The notes beneath the pieces are model-generated. The model was not told where the DNA came from. It ran no database searches and was given only the letters and a program-made list of their open reading frames with translations. This document shows positions 1 to 7,013 of a DNA stretch of 10,240 nt, piece by piece. Each line of letters begins with the position of its first letter. The first letter of the stretch is position 1. Position numbers and translations under genes: made by a program. The DNA lies in assembly GCA_023438115.1 (NCBI GenBank), contig JAEZEB010000227.1:1-10240 (forward strand), in the 5' to 3' direction. The DNA is from Pseudomonadota bacterium (GTDB lineage: Bacteria > Pseudomonadota > Gammaproteobacteria > Burkholderiales > Burkholderiaceae_C).

Positions 1-1470
1 CCCGAGCACCCCCCGCACGATCTCCCGCCCCACCGTCGTCCCCACCGTCCGCACCGCCGATTTCGCGAAGCTCTCCACCAGGCCTTCGCGGTGCCCGCCG
101 CGAGGCCCCTTCGAGCCGAAGAAGACATCGCCCAGCCCGCCCAGCAGCCCGCCTTCCGCCGGCGCCGTGGCGGCCGCGGCTTCGGCCGACTGCGCGGCGC
201 GGCCCTTGAGGATCTCGTAGGCCGATTCGCGGTCCTCCGTCTTCTCGTAGACGCCGGCCACCACGGAGTTGGCCAGCAGGGCCTGCCGCTGCTGCGGCGT
301 GATCGGGCCGATCTGGCTGCCCGGCGGCAGCACGTAGAGCCGTTCCGTCACGCCGGGCCGCCCCTTCTCGTCGAGGAAGCTCACCAGCGCCTCGCCCACC
401 GCCAGTTCGGTGATGGCTGCCGCGATGTCCAGCCCCGGCTTGGGCCGCATCGTCTCGGCGGTAGCCTTGACGGCCTTCTGGTCGCGCGGGGTGAACGCGC
501 GCAGCGCGTGCTGCACGCGGTTGCCCAGCTGGCCCAGCACGGAATCGGGGATGTCCAGCGGATTCTGCGTCACGAAGTAGACGCCGACGCCCTTGGAACG
601 CACCAGGCGCACGACCAGCTCGATGCGCTCCACCAGCACCTTGGGCGCCTCGTCGAAGAGCAGGTGCGCCTCGTCGAAGAAGAAGACCAGCTTGGGCTTG
701 TCCGGGTCGCCCACCTCGGGCAGCAGCTCGAACAGCTCCGACAGCATCCACAGCAGGAAGGTGGCGTACAGGCGCGGCGAGTTCAGCAGCTTGTCGGCGG
801 CGAGGATGTTGACGACGCCGTGGCCCTGGGCGTCGGTCTGCATGAAATCCTCGATGTTCAGCATCGGCTCGCCGAAGAAGCGGTCGCCGCCCTGGGCCTC
901 GATCTGCAGCAGGCCGCGCTGGATGGCGCCCACGCTGGCCGCGCTGATGTTGCCGTACTCGGTGGTGAACTGCCTGGCGTTGTCGCCCACGTGCTGCAGC
1001 ATGGCCCGCAGGTCCTTCAGGTCCAGCAGCGGCAGGCCATTGGCGTCGGCGATGCGGAAGACGATCTGCAGCACGCCGGCCTGCGTGTCGTTCAGGTTCA
1101 GCATGCGGGCCAGCAGCAGCGGCCCCATGTCGCTGACCGTCGCGCGCACCGGGTGGCCTTGTTCGCCGAAGACGTCCCACAGCGTGGTGGGGCAGGCAAA
1201 GGGTTCCGGCAGCGGCACCCCCCGCTCCTGCAGGGTGGCGGCCAGCTTGCCGCCTACGCTGCCGGCCTGGCTGATGCCCGTGAGGTCGCCCTTGACGTCC
1301 GCCAGGAAGACCGGCACCCCGAGGCGGCTGAAACTCTCGGCCAGTTTCTGCAGGGTGACGGTCTTGCCGGTGCCGGTGGCGCCGGTCACCAGCCCGTGCC
1401 GGTTGGCCAGCCCCGGGAGCAGATGGGCTTCGGTGGATCCGTGTCGGGCGATCAGCATGGGTTCGGCCAT
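1..1470 (-). CDS. YjgR/DUF853 family HerA-like ATPase (C-terminus cut by window edge)
   Basis: The reverse strand encodes 490 residues from an ATG at 1470 to the window edge with no stop. Related YjgR proteins are about 500 aa, so only a few residues should be missing. Residues 30-37 are a Walker A motif (GATGTGKT), and LVFFFDEAH ending at H269 is the Walker B segment with acidic D266/E267. VYFVTQNPLDIPDSVLGQLG further on is the arginine-finger/sensor-like region typical of HerA/FtsK-type ATPases. The last visible part is Ala/Gly-rich and then ends in a helix with VGTTVGREIVRGVLG, typical of DUF853. The family is a predicted soluble ATP-driven motor, possibly acting on DNA; its physiological role is not established. 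It is transcribed divergently from yebC and has no clear Shine-Dalgarno sequence before the ATG. The family call is firm; the function is not. Confidence 0.93.
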   Translation of the reverse strand, partial: MAEPMLIARHGSTEAHLLPGLANRHGLVTGATGTGKTVTLQKLAESFSRLGVPVFLADVKGDLTGISQAGSVGGKLAATLQERGVPLPEPFACPTTLWDVFGEQGHPVRATVSDMGPLLLARMLNLNDTQAGVLQIVFRIADANGLPLLDLKDLRAMLQHVGDNARQFTTEYGNISAASVGAIQRGLLQIEAQGGDRFFGEPMLNIEDFMQTDAQGHGVVNILAADKLLNSPRLYATFLLWMLSELFELLPEVGDPDKPKLVFFFDEAHLLFDEAPKVLVERIELVVRLVRSKGVGVYFVTQNPLDIPDSVLGQLGNRVQHALRAFTPRDQKAVKATAETMRPKPGLDIAAAITELAVGEALVSFLDEKGRPGVTERLYVLPPGSQIGPITPQQRQALLANSVVAGVYEKTEDRESAYEILKGRAAQSAEAAAATAPAEGGLLGGLGDVFFGSKGPRGGHREGLVESFAKSAVRTVGTTVGREIVRGVLG

Positions 1471-1529
1471 GGTGCGAAAAGTAGAATGTCGGTCCGAAGA
1501 GGTTAACGCAGAAGAGCAAGGACGAATCC
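1471..1529. promoter_or_regulatory. Divergent intergenic region, candidate promoter for the yebC operon
   Basis: This 59-bp gap between two divergent start codons must hold at least one promoter, unless transcription starts inside the genes. On the plus strand TAGAAT at 1482-1487 matches the sigma-70 -10 consensus at five of six positions. I see no convincing -35 box at the right distance; it would fall inside the yjgR-like coding start. AAGGA at 1518-1522 is a good ribosome binding site for the GTG at 1530. For the minus-strand gene I find no clear -10/-35 pair. The promoter call is inference from one weak box and the gene layout. Confidence 0.35.
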
Positions 1530-2255
1530 GTGGCCGGACACAGCAAATGGGCGAACATCCAGCACCGCAAGGGTCGCCAGGACGAAAAGCGGGGCAAGAT
1601 CTGGACGCGCGTGATCCGTGAAATCATGGTCGCGGCCCGCCAGGGCGGGGGCGACCTGTCGGCCAACCCCCGGTTGCGCCTGGCCGTCGACAAGGCCAAG
1701 GCGGCCAACATGCCGGCCGACACGATCAAGCGCAACATCGACAAGGCGACGGGCAACCTCGAGGGCGTGCACTACGAGGAGATCCGCTACGAGGGCTACG
1801 GCATCGGCGGCGCGGCCATCATCGTGGACACCATGACGGACAACAAGGTCCGCACGGTGGCCGAGGTGCGCCATGTCTTCAGCAAGCACGGCGGCAACAT
1901 GGGCACCGAAGGCTCGGTGGCCTTCCAGTTCCGCCACTGCGGCCAGCTGATCCTGGCCCCGGGCACCAGCGAGGACAAGGTGATGGAAGTGGCGCTGGAG
2001 GCCGGCGCCGACGACGTCATCACCGGCGACGACGGCGCCATCGAGGTGCTCACCGCGCCGGGCGAGTTCGAGGCCGTGAAGAACGCGCTGGAAGCCGCCG
2101 GCCTGAAGCCGGAGATCGCCGAAGTGACCATGCGGCCGGAGAACACGATCGAGCTGTCCGGCGACGACGCCGCGCGCATGCAGAAGATCGTCGACATGCT
2201 CGAGGACCTGGACGACGTGCAGGCCGTGTACCACAACGCCGAGATCGGCGAATGA
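1530..2255 (+). CDS. yebC: YebC/PmpR/TACO1 family translation or transcription regulator
   Basis: This 241-aa protein has the usual family length. It begins with the family's hallmark N-terminus (AGHSKWANIQHRKGRQDEKR), which fixes the GTG at 1530 as the start; AAGGA lies 7 nt upstream. The middle carries YEGYGIGGAAIIVDTMTDN and then VFSKHGGNMGTEGSVAFQF, the conserved core of the second domain. Ile in place of the common Pro in YGPGG is a form I recall from Burkholderiales. The C-terminus (EDLDDVQAVYHNAEI) is also standard. Members have been described as DNA-binding regulators (PmpR in Pseudomonas). More recently they have been described as ribosome-associated factors that relieve stalling, as with mitochondrial TACO1. 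Which role applies here cannot be read from sequence. It heads the operon, and its stop overlaps the purD start by 4 bp (ATGA). Confidence 0.97.
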   Translation: MAGHSKWANIQHRKGRQDEKRGKIWTRVIREIMVAARQGGGDLSANPRLRLAVDKAKAANMPADTIKRNIDKATGNLEGVHYEEIRYEGYGIGGAAIIVDTMTDNKVRTVAEVRHVFSKHGGNMGTEGSVAFQFRHCGQLILAPGTSEDKVMEVALEAGADDVITGDDGAIEVLTAPGEFEAVKNALEAAGLKPEIAEVTMRPENTIELSGDDAARMQKIVDMLEDLDDVQAVYHNAEIGE

Positions 2256-3532
2256 AGGTCCTCGTCGTCGGCGGCGGCGGCCGCGAGCATGCCCTGGCCT
2301 GGAAGCTGGCCCAGTCGTCCAAGGTGCAGGCGGTCTACGTCGCGCCCGGCAACGGCGGCACGGCGCTGGACCCGCGCCTGGAGAACGTCGCGATCACGGA
2401 CGTGCGCGCGCTGCGCGAGTGGGCGCAGCAGGAGAAGATCGCCCTGACGGTGGTGGGCCCCGAGGCGCCGCTGGCCGCCGGTGTGGTGGACGAGTTCCGC
2501 GCCCACGGCCTGCGCATCTTCGGCCCCACGCGGGCGGCGGCGCAGCTGGAAAGCTCCAAGGCCTTCGCCAAGGCCTTCATGGCCCGCCACAAGATCCCCA
2601 CGGCGGAATACGAGACCTTCACCGACGCCGCCCAGGCGCACGCGTACGTGGACCGCAAGGGCGCGCCCATCGTCGTCAAGGCCGCCGGCCTGGCGGCGGG
2701 CAAGGGCGTGGTGGTCGCCATGACCGCGCAGGAGGCGCACGAGGCGATCGACTTCATGCTCCTGGACAACAAGCTGGGCGTGGCGCACAACGACGGCGGC
2801 GCCCGCGTGGTGATCGAGGAATTCCTGCAGGGCGAGGAAGCCAGCTTCATCGTGCTGTGCGACGGCCGCAACGTCACGCCGCTGGCCACCAGCCAGGACC
2901 ACAAGCGCCTGCAGGACGGCGACCAGGGTCCCAACACCGGCGGCATGGGGGCCTATTCGCCCGCGCCGGTGGTCACGCCCGCCGTGCACGCGCGCGCCAT
3001 GCGCGAGATCATCCTGCCCACGATCAAGGGCATGGAGAAGGACGGCCTCCCCTACACCGGCTTCCTCTACGCCGGCCTGATGATCGGCGCCGACGGCCAG
3101 CCGAAGACGCTGGAGTTCAACTGCCGGATGGGCGACCCCGAGACGCAGCCGATCATGATGCGGCTGAAGTCGGACCTCTTCGACGTGATGCTGGCCGCCA
3201 CCTCGGGCACCCTCGACCAGGTGGAGCTGCAATGGGACCGCCGCACCGCGTTGGGTGTGGTGATGGCCGCCGCGGGCTATCCGCTGGACCCGCGCAAGGG
3301 CGACGTGATCCAGGGCCTGCCGCGCGACGCGGAGGACGCCGTGGTGTTCCACGCCGGCACCGCCGCGCGCGACGGCCAGACCGTCACTTCCGGCGGCCGC
3401 GTGCTGTGCGTCACCGCCCTCGCCGACACTGTCAAGGGCGCGCAGCAGCGGGCCTATGAGGTGCTGCGCGGCATCTCCTTCGACGGCGCGCAATACCGCC
3501 GCGACATCGGCCACCGCGCCATCCGGAACTGA
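2252..3532 (+). CDS. purD: Phosphoribosylamine--glycine ligase (GAR synthetase)
   Basis: This 426-aa protein is full length for PurD. It joins glycine to phosphoribosylamine with ATP to give glycinamide ribonucleotide, the second step of cytosolic purine synthesis. It opens with KVLVVGGGGREHALAWKL (residues 2-19, the N-domain Rossmann loop). GNGGT and VVGPEAPLAAGVVDEF follow. The ATP-grasp region includes VVKAAGLAAGKGVVVA (141-156) and VIEEFLQGEEASF. Substrate-binding stretches are TSQDHKRLQDGDQGPNTGGM (213-232) and FNCRMGDPETQP (289-300). The signature RMGDPETQ has Met where Leu or Phe is more usual, a mild variant. The ATG overlaps the yebC stop by 4 bp and lacks a clear ribosome binding site, which suggests translational coupling. 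hemF starts 5 bp after the stop. Confidence 0.98.
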   Translation: MKVLVVGGGGREHALAWKLAQSSKVQAVYVAPGNGGTALDPRLENVAITDVRALREWAQQEKIALTVVGPEAPLAAGVVDEFRAHGLRIFGPTRAAAQLESSKAFAKAFMARHKIPTAEYETFTDAAQAHAYVDRKGAPIVVKAAGLAAGKGVVVAMTAQEAHEAIDFMLLDNKLGVAHNDGGARVVIEEFLQGEEASFIVLCDGRNVTPLATSQDHKRLQDGDQGPNTGGMGAYSPAPVVTPAVHARAMREIILPTIKGMEKDGLPYTGFLYAGLMIGADGQPKTLEFNCRMGDPETQPIMMRLKSDLFDVMLAATSGTLDQVELQWDRRTALGVVMAAAGYPLDPRKGDVIQGLPRDAEDAVVFHAGTAARDGQTVTSGGRVLCVTALADTVKGAQQRAYEVLRGISFDGAQYRRDIGHRAIRN

Positions 3533-3537
3533 ACCCG

Positions 3538-4452
3538 ATGCAATCCGCCGTTCCCGCCGTGCGCGACTGGCTGACCGGCCTGCAGCAGCGCATCACCCAG
3601 GGCATCAGCGAGGTCGACGGCCAGCCTTTCCGCGGCGATGCCTGGAAGAAGGATCCCGGCGAGCCGCTGCAGGGCGAGGGCGTCACGATGATCCTGGAGG
3701 AGGGTGGCGTGTTCGAGCGCGCGGGCTGCGGCTTCTCGCACGTGCGCGGCAACAAGCTGCCGCCCTCGGCCACGCAGCACCGCCCGGAACTCGTGGGCGC
3801 GTCCTTCGAAGCCATGGGCGTGTCGCTGGTCTTCCATCCGCGCAACCCCTACGCGCCCACGGTGCACATGAACGTGCGCATGCTGGCGGCGCTGCCGGCC
3901 GACGCGGCGCCGGTGTACTGGTTCGGCGGCGGCATGGACCTCACGCCGTACTACGGCTACGAGGAGGATGCGGTCCACTTCCATGCCACCTGCCGCGAGG
4001 CGCTGCAGCCCTTCGGCGAGGACAGGTACCCGCGCTTCAAGGCCTGGTGCGACGACTATTTCTTCCTGAAACACCGGGGCGAGGCGCGCGGCATCGGCGG
4101 CATCTTCTTCGACGACTACTTCGAGGACGGCTTCGAGCGCAGCTTCGCGCTGCTGCAGTCCGTGGGCGACCGGTTCCTGCCGGCCTACCTGCCCATCCTG
4201 CAGCGCCGCAAGGACCAGCCCTGGGGCGAGCGCGAGCGTGCGTGGCAGCTGCTGCGCCGCGGGCGCTACGTCGAGTTCAACCTGGTGTGGGACCGCGGCA
4301 CGCATTTCGGCCTGCAGTCGGGCGGCCGCACGGAATCCATCCTGATGTCGATGCCCCCGCAGGCGAGCTGGGCCTACCAGCACGCGCCCGAGGCCGGCAC
4401 CCCGGAGGCCGAGCTGCTCTCGCGCTTCCTCCCCCGCAGGAACTGGGTTTGA
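3538..4452 (+). CDS. hemF: Oxygen-dependent coproporphyrinogen-III oxidase
   Basis: This 304-aa enzyme catalyses the aerobic oxidative decarboxylation of coproporphyrinogen III to protoporphyrinogen IX in haem synthesis. The signature runs from KAWCDDYFFLKHRGE (168-182) into ARGIGGIFFDDY. The four histidines known to bind metal in E. coli HemF are present with the same spacing, at H100 (VFHPRNPY), H110 (VHMNVR), H149 (HFH) and H179 (KHRGE). WFGGGMDLTPYYGYEEDA and FNLVWDRGTHFGLQSGGRTE are further conserved blocks. The ATG follows the purD stop by 5 bp with only a weak GGA upstream, so coupling is likely. The stop overlaps the proposed nadD TTG by 4 bp. Use of the O2-dependent enzyme fits an aerobic organism; an O2-independent HemN elsewhere is not excluded. 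Confidence 0.98.
   Translation: MQSAVPAVRDWLTGLQQRITQGISEVDGQPFRGDAWKKDPGEPLQGEGVTMILEEGGVFERAGCGFSHVRGNKLPPSATQHRPELVGASFEAMGVSLVFHPRNPYAPTVHMNVRMLAALPADAAPVYWFGGGMDLTPYYGYEEDAVHFHATCREALQPFGEDRYPRFKAWCDDYFFLKHRGEARGIGGIFFDDYFEDGFERSFALLQSVGDRFLPAYLPILQRRKDQPWGERERAWQLLRRGRYVEFNLVWDRGTHFGLQSGGRTESILMSMPPQASWAYQHAPEAGTPEAELLSRFLPRRNWV
4438..4441 (+). promoter_or_regulatory. Ribosome binding site supporting the TTG start of nadD
   Basis: AGGA lies 7 nt upstream of the TTG at 4449, inside the last codons of hemF. It supports this start over the ATG at 4476. The ATG would begin inside the nucleotide-binding motif GMFGGAFDPPH and remove the first beta strand. Confidence 0.5.
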
Positions 4453-5048
4453 GCGCGGCCGCGCCCCGCGTCGGCATGTTCGGCGGCGCCTTCGACCCGC
4501 CGCACCGCGCGCATGGGGCGCTGGCGCGCGCTGCCGTGGCGCAGCTCGCCCTCGACCGCCTGCACGTGCTGCCCACGGGCGAGGCCTGGCACAAGGAACG
4601 CAGCCTCACCGCTGCGACGCACAGGCTGGCCATGACGCGCCTGGCCTTCGAGGGCATCCCCGCCGTGCAGGTCGACGACCGCGAGCTCAGGCGCAGCGGG
4701 CCCACGTACAGCATCGACACGCTGCGCGAGCTGCACGCCGAGCATCCGCGGGCCCAACTGCACCTGCTGATGGGCGAGGACCAGGCCGCCGGCTTCACGC
4801 GCTGGAACGCCTGGGAAGAGATCGCGCGCCTGGCCGTGCTGTGCGTCGCCGGCCGCGGCACGGGCGAGGGCGTCGCCGCCCTGCGCGCCCTGTCGGGCGT
4901 GCGCGTCGAGCTGCTCGCGCTGCCCCAGATGCCCGTCAGCGCCACCGAAATCCGCCGCAGGCTGACAGCGCGGCAGGACATCACCGATCTGGTTGAGCCA
5001 GCGGTTGCCCGTTATATTGAAACCCATCTCCTTTACCAGACCCCCTGA
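4449..5048 (+). CDS. nadD: Nicotinate-nucleotide adenylyltransferase
   Basis: With the TTG start the product is 199 aa, the usual NadD length. It adenylates nicotinate mononucleotide with ATP to give deamido-NAD in NAD biosynthesis. VGMFGGAFDPPHRAHGALA (residues 8-26) is the nucleotidyltransferase alpha/beta-phosphodiesterase motif, with HxxH formed by H19 and H22. GPTYSIDTLRELH and LHLLMGEDQAAGFTRWNAWE are typical of the family, and SATEIR at 164-169 is the ISSTxxR-like second nucleotide-binding motif. The reading frame has no stop upstream through hemF, so the start rests on homology, an AGGA at 4438-4441, and a 4-bp TTGA overlap with the hemF stop. The only in-frame ATG nearby (4476) is too late. 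The stop shares one base with the rsfS ATG (TGATG). Identity is firm; the start is moderately sure. Confidence 0.93.
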   Translation: MSAAAPRVGMFGGAFDPPHRAHGALARAAVAQLALDRLHVLPTGEAWHKERSLTAATHRLAMTRLAFEGIPAVQVDDRELRRSGPTYSIDTLRELHAEHPRAQLHLLMGEDQAAGFTRWNAWEEIARLAVLCVAGRGTGEGVAALRALSGVRVELLALPQMPVSATEIRRRLTARQDITDLVEPAVARYIETHLLYQTP

Positions 5049-5719
5049 TGACGACTGAATCCGCCGCCAAGAAAGACACGCAGAAACTCCAGAGGGCCAT
5101 CGTCGATGGGCTCGAAGACGTGAAAGGGCAGGACATCCAGGTCTTCGACACGGAGCACCTGTCGCCCCTGTTCGAGCGGGTCATCGTGGCGTCGGGCTCG
5201 TCCAACCGCCAGACCAAGGCGCTCGCCTCCAGCGTGATCGACGCGGTGCGCGACGCGGGCTTCCCCAAGCCGCGCATCGAAGGGGAGGAGAACGGCGAGT
5301 GGATCATCGTGGACTGCGGCGCCGCCGTGGCGCACATCATGCAGCCCGCCATCCGCCAGTACTACCACCTGGAGGAGATCTGGGGCGAGAAGCCGGTGCG
5401 CCTGCGCCTCGGTGCGCCCAAGCCCGCCGCGCCAGCGAAGAAAGCCGAGCCCGCCGCGAAGAAGGCCGCGCCGACCTCCCTGCGCCGCAGCACCGCGGTG
5501 AAGACCATCGAGCGCGAGGCGACGGCGGCGAAGAAGGCGGCCGCCAAGAAGGCCGCTTCGGCCAGGAAGACGCCCGCGAAGAAGACCCCGGCCAAGACCG
5601 CCGCCAAGAAGCTGCCGGCCGGCAAGACGCCGGGGCAGGGCGCCGCCGCCAAGACGGCGATGCGCAAGCTGCCGGCCAAGTCGGCCCCCGCGAAGAAGGC
5701 GCCGTCGCGCAAGGGCTGA
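5048..5719 (+). CDS. rsfS: Ribosome silencing factor RsfS with long Lys/Ala-rich C-terminal tail
   Basis: Residues about 12-121 form a complete RsfS (Iojap/DUF143) domain, including FERVIVASGSSNRQTKALAS (43-62), EWIIVDCGAAVAHIM (84-98) and RQYYHLEEIWGEKPVRL. The family binds large-subunit protein uL14 and blocks joining of the 30S and 50S subunits when nutrients are scarce. Family proteins are usually about 105-130 aa, but this one is 223 aa. From about residue 124 to the end it is low complexity: Ala, Pro and about 23 Lys in 100 residues, with repeated AKKA, PAKK and KKLP units like histone H1 or AlgP tails. The tail is surely disordered and strongly basic, and probably contacts RNA (inference). 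It stays in frame with normal GC-rich codons. The 11-mer GCGAAGAAGGC recurs at 5456, 5528 and 5690. Neighbours are nadD (1-base overlap) and rlmH (3-bp gap). Confidence 0.95.
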   Translation: MTTESAAKKDTQKLQRAIVDGLEDVKGQDIQVFDTEHLSPLFERVIVASGSSNRQTKALASSVIDAVRDAGFPKPRIEGEENGEWIIVDCGAAVAHIMQPAIRQYYHLEEIWGEKPVRLRLGAPKPAAPAKKAEPAAKKAAPTSLRRSTAVKTIEREATAAKKAAAKKAASARKTPAKKTPAKTAAKKLPAGKTPGQGAAAKTAMRKLPAKSAPAKKAPSRKG

Positions 5720-5722
5720 GCG

Positions 5723-6190
5723 ATGCGGCTGCTCGTGGTGGCCGTGGGCCAGCGCGTGCCCGACTGGGCGCAGGCGGCCTGGGACGACTACGCCAAGCGC
5801 TTCCCGCCGGAGATGCGGCTGGAGCTCAAGGCCGTGAAGACCGAGCCGCGCGCCTCCAAGACGCTGCCCACGCTGCTGGCCGCGGAGCGCGAGCGCATCA
5901 CGGCGGCCATCCCCAAGGGCGCGCGCATCGTCGCCCTGGACGAGCGCGGCACCTCGCTGACCACCGTCGCCCTGGCGCAGCGCCTGAAGGACTGGCAGCT
6001 GGAGAACGATGTCGTGGCGCTGGTGATCGGCGGCCCCGACGGGCTCGACCCCGGCTTTCGCCAGGCCGCGCACGAACGCGTCCGGCTGTCGGATCTCACG
6101 CTGCCTCACGCCATGGTGCGCGTGCTGCTGGCCGAACAGCTCTATCGCGCCTGGTCCATCCACACCGGCCATCCCTACCACCGTGAGTGA
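5723..6190 (+). CDS. rlmH: 23S rRNA (pseudouridine1915-N3)-methyltransferase
   Basis: This 155-aa protein matches the full length of RlmH. It is a small SPOUT-class enzyme that uses S-adenosylmethionine to methylate pseudouridine 1915 in helix 69 of 23S rRNA, acting late on assembled ribosomes. MRLLVVAVGQ is the first strand. VALVIGGPDGLDPGF (98-112) carries the glycine-rich loop of the trefoil knot that binds the cofactor. LSDLTLPHAMVRVLLAEQLY (122-141) and the C-terminal HPYHRE are the family's most conserved blocks. The ATG lies 3 bp after the rsfS stop with no strong ribosome binding site. The 3' end overlaps maf by 8 bp. The rsfS-rlmH pairing is widely conserved in proteobacteria, and both act on the 50S subunit. 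Confidence 0.98.
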   Translation: MRLLVVAVGQRVPDWAQAAWDDYAKRFPPEMRLELKAVKTEPRASKTLPTLLAAERERITAAIPKGARIVALDERGTSLTTVALAQRLKDWQLENDVVALVIGGPDGLDPGFRQAAHERVRLSDLTLPHAMVRVLLAEQLYRAWSIHTGHPYHRE

Positions 6191-6785
6191 CTTCGTCTAT
6201 CTCGCCTCGCAGAGCCCGCGCCGCCGCCAGTTGCTGGAGCAGCTGGGGGTGCGCTACGAGCTGCTGCTGCCCGACGACCACGAGGACAGCGAGGCGCTGG
6301 AGGTGGTGCGCCCCGGCGAGGCGCCGGCCGCGTACGTGCAGCGCGTCACGGCCCTGAAGCTCGATGCCGCGCTGGTGCGCCTGAAACGCCGCGGCCTGCC
6401 GGCGGCGCCGGTGTTGTGCTCCGACACCACGGTGGCCCGCGGCCGCACGATCTACGGCAAGCCGGAAGACGAGGCGGACGCCGCGCGCATGCTGCGGGAA
6501 CTCGCGGGCGCGACGCATCGCGTGCTGACGGCGGTCGCCATCCAGGCGGGACGGCGCCGCCTGCAGGCCCTGAGCGATTCGCGCGTGAGCTTCGCGCCGC
6601 TGAACGCCGCGCAGATCCGCGCGTACGTGGCCAGCGGCGAGCCCATGGGCAAGGCCGGGGCCTATGCGATCCAGGGCCTGGCCGCGGCGCACATCGCGCG
6701 CATCGCCGGCTCGTACACCGGGATCATGGGCCTGCCCCTGTTCGAGACGGCGCAGCTGCTGCGGCAGGCGGGCTGGAAACTCTAG
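6183..6785 (+). CDS. maf: Maf family dTTP/UTP pyrophosphatase (YhdE type)
   Basis: This 200-aa protein starts at a GTG overlapping the rlmH end by 8 bp, which gives the standard N-terminus SDFVYLASQSPRRRQLLEQL. Conserved blocks are SDTTVARGRTIYGKP (80-94, with the presumed catalytic Asp81), GATHRVLTAVAI, and KAGAYAIQGLAAAHI (157-171) followed by GSYTGIMGLPLFET. KAGAYxIQG and GSYxGIMGLPL place it in the YhdE-like subgroup, which hydrolyses dTTP and UTP. The YceF subgroup, which acts on 7-methyl-GTP, has a different motif here. The family cleans non-canonical nucleotides from the pool and was historically linked to septum formation. No ribosome binding site is visible, so translation is probably coupled to rlmH. 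It is the last gene of the tightly packed run. Confidence 0.95.
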   Translation: MSDFVYLASQSPRRRQLLEQLGVRYELLLPDDHEDSEALEVVRPGEAPAAYVQRVTALKLDAALVRLKRRGLPAAPVLCSDTTVARGRTIYGKPEDEADAARMLRELAGATHRVLTAVAIQAGRRRLQALSDSRVSFAPLNAAQIRAYVASGEPMGKAGAYAIQGLAAAHIARIAGSYTGIMGLPLFETAQLLRQAGWKL

Positions 6786-6889
6786 GCCTGCAACAGCACC
6801 GCTACGCCCAAGGGCGCCTGCCGGAACAGCTCGCGCCAGCGCTGCACCTCGGCCTGCCGCCTGCGCCTCGCCTGGACGATGTCCGTGAT
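6782..6889 (-). pseudogene. Possible remnant of a minus-strand gene (PAS-like segment)
   Basis: In the maf-rng gap one minus-strand frame, read from 6889 down to a TAG at 6784-6782, has 34 of 35 codons ending in G or C. That is what real genes in this genome look like. Codons just upstream in the same frame (6946-6890) have only about half G/C at third positions, and the competing plus-strand frame here is clearly lower. The translated stretch is a charged helix running into WRELFRQAPLGVAVL, which resembles the linker helix and first strand of PAS sensor domains (the R-FEQAPVGIAV type). The start and most of the body are missing, and the stop abuts the maf stop. It could be a decayed sensor gene fragment, a small unrecognised ORF (54 codons from the ATG at 6946), or chance. 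I cannot decide between them from sequence alone. Confidence 0.3.
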
Positions 6890-7013
6890 TCGTGGCCCTG
6901 GTTGAAGATCCCGCCCATCGACTGGTCGGCATGATGCCTTGGCCATGCGGACGAGAGCCCAGCCCAGCGGTCCTGCGTTATCCTGTCGTGGAGGAGCCGC
7001 CACCGAACAACAC
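6890..7013. other. Leader region upstream of rng
   Basis: This is the right-hand part of the 228-bp gap between maf and rng. It has no supported gene. GGAGGAG at 6990-6996 resembles a ribosome binding site but lies about 17 nt from the rng ATG, longer than ideal. GTTATCCTG near 6978 is only a poor -10 candidate, and I see no paired -35 box. The gap length suggests rng may have its own promoter, but I cannot place it. Confidence 0.3.

Noticed and set aside
91..1506. Long plus-strand open frame opposite the YjgR-like ATPase
   Set aside because: Its translation is His/Gln/Arg/Gly-rich nonsense typical of antisense frames in GC-rich DNA. The minus strand carries a clear family with Walker A and B motifs.
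1796..3514. 572-codon minus-strand open frame opposite yebC and purD
   Set aside because: It is an antisense shadow. It spans the junction of two well-recognised genes and shows no domain of its own.
3456..4448. Upstream extension of the nadD frame through hemF
   Set aside because: The frame is open only because the DNA is GC-rich. The encoded residues are low-complexity and hemF is certain on the same strand in another frame, so no fusion protein is supported.
5417..5716. Separate histone-like gene in place of a tail on RsfS
   Set aside because: The Lys/Ala-rich stretch is in the same uninterrupted frame as RsfS, with no start codon and ribosome binding site that would make it an independent gene.
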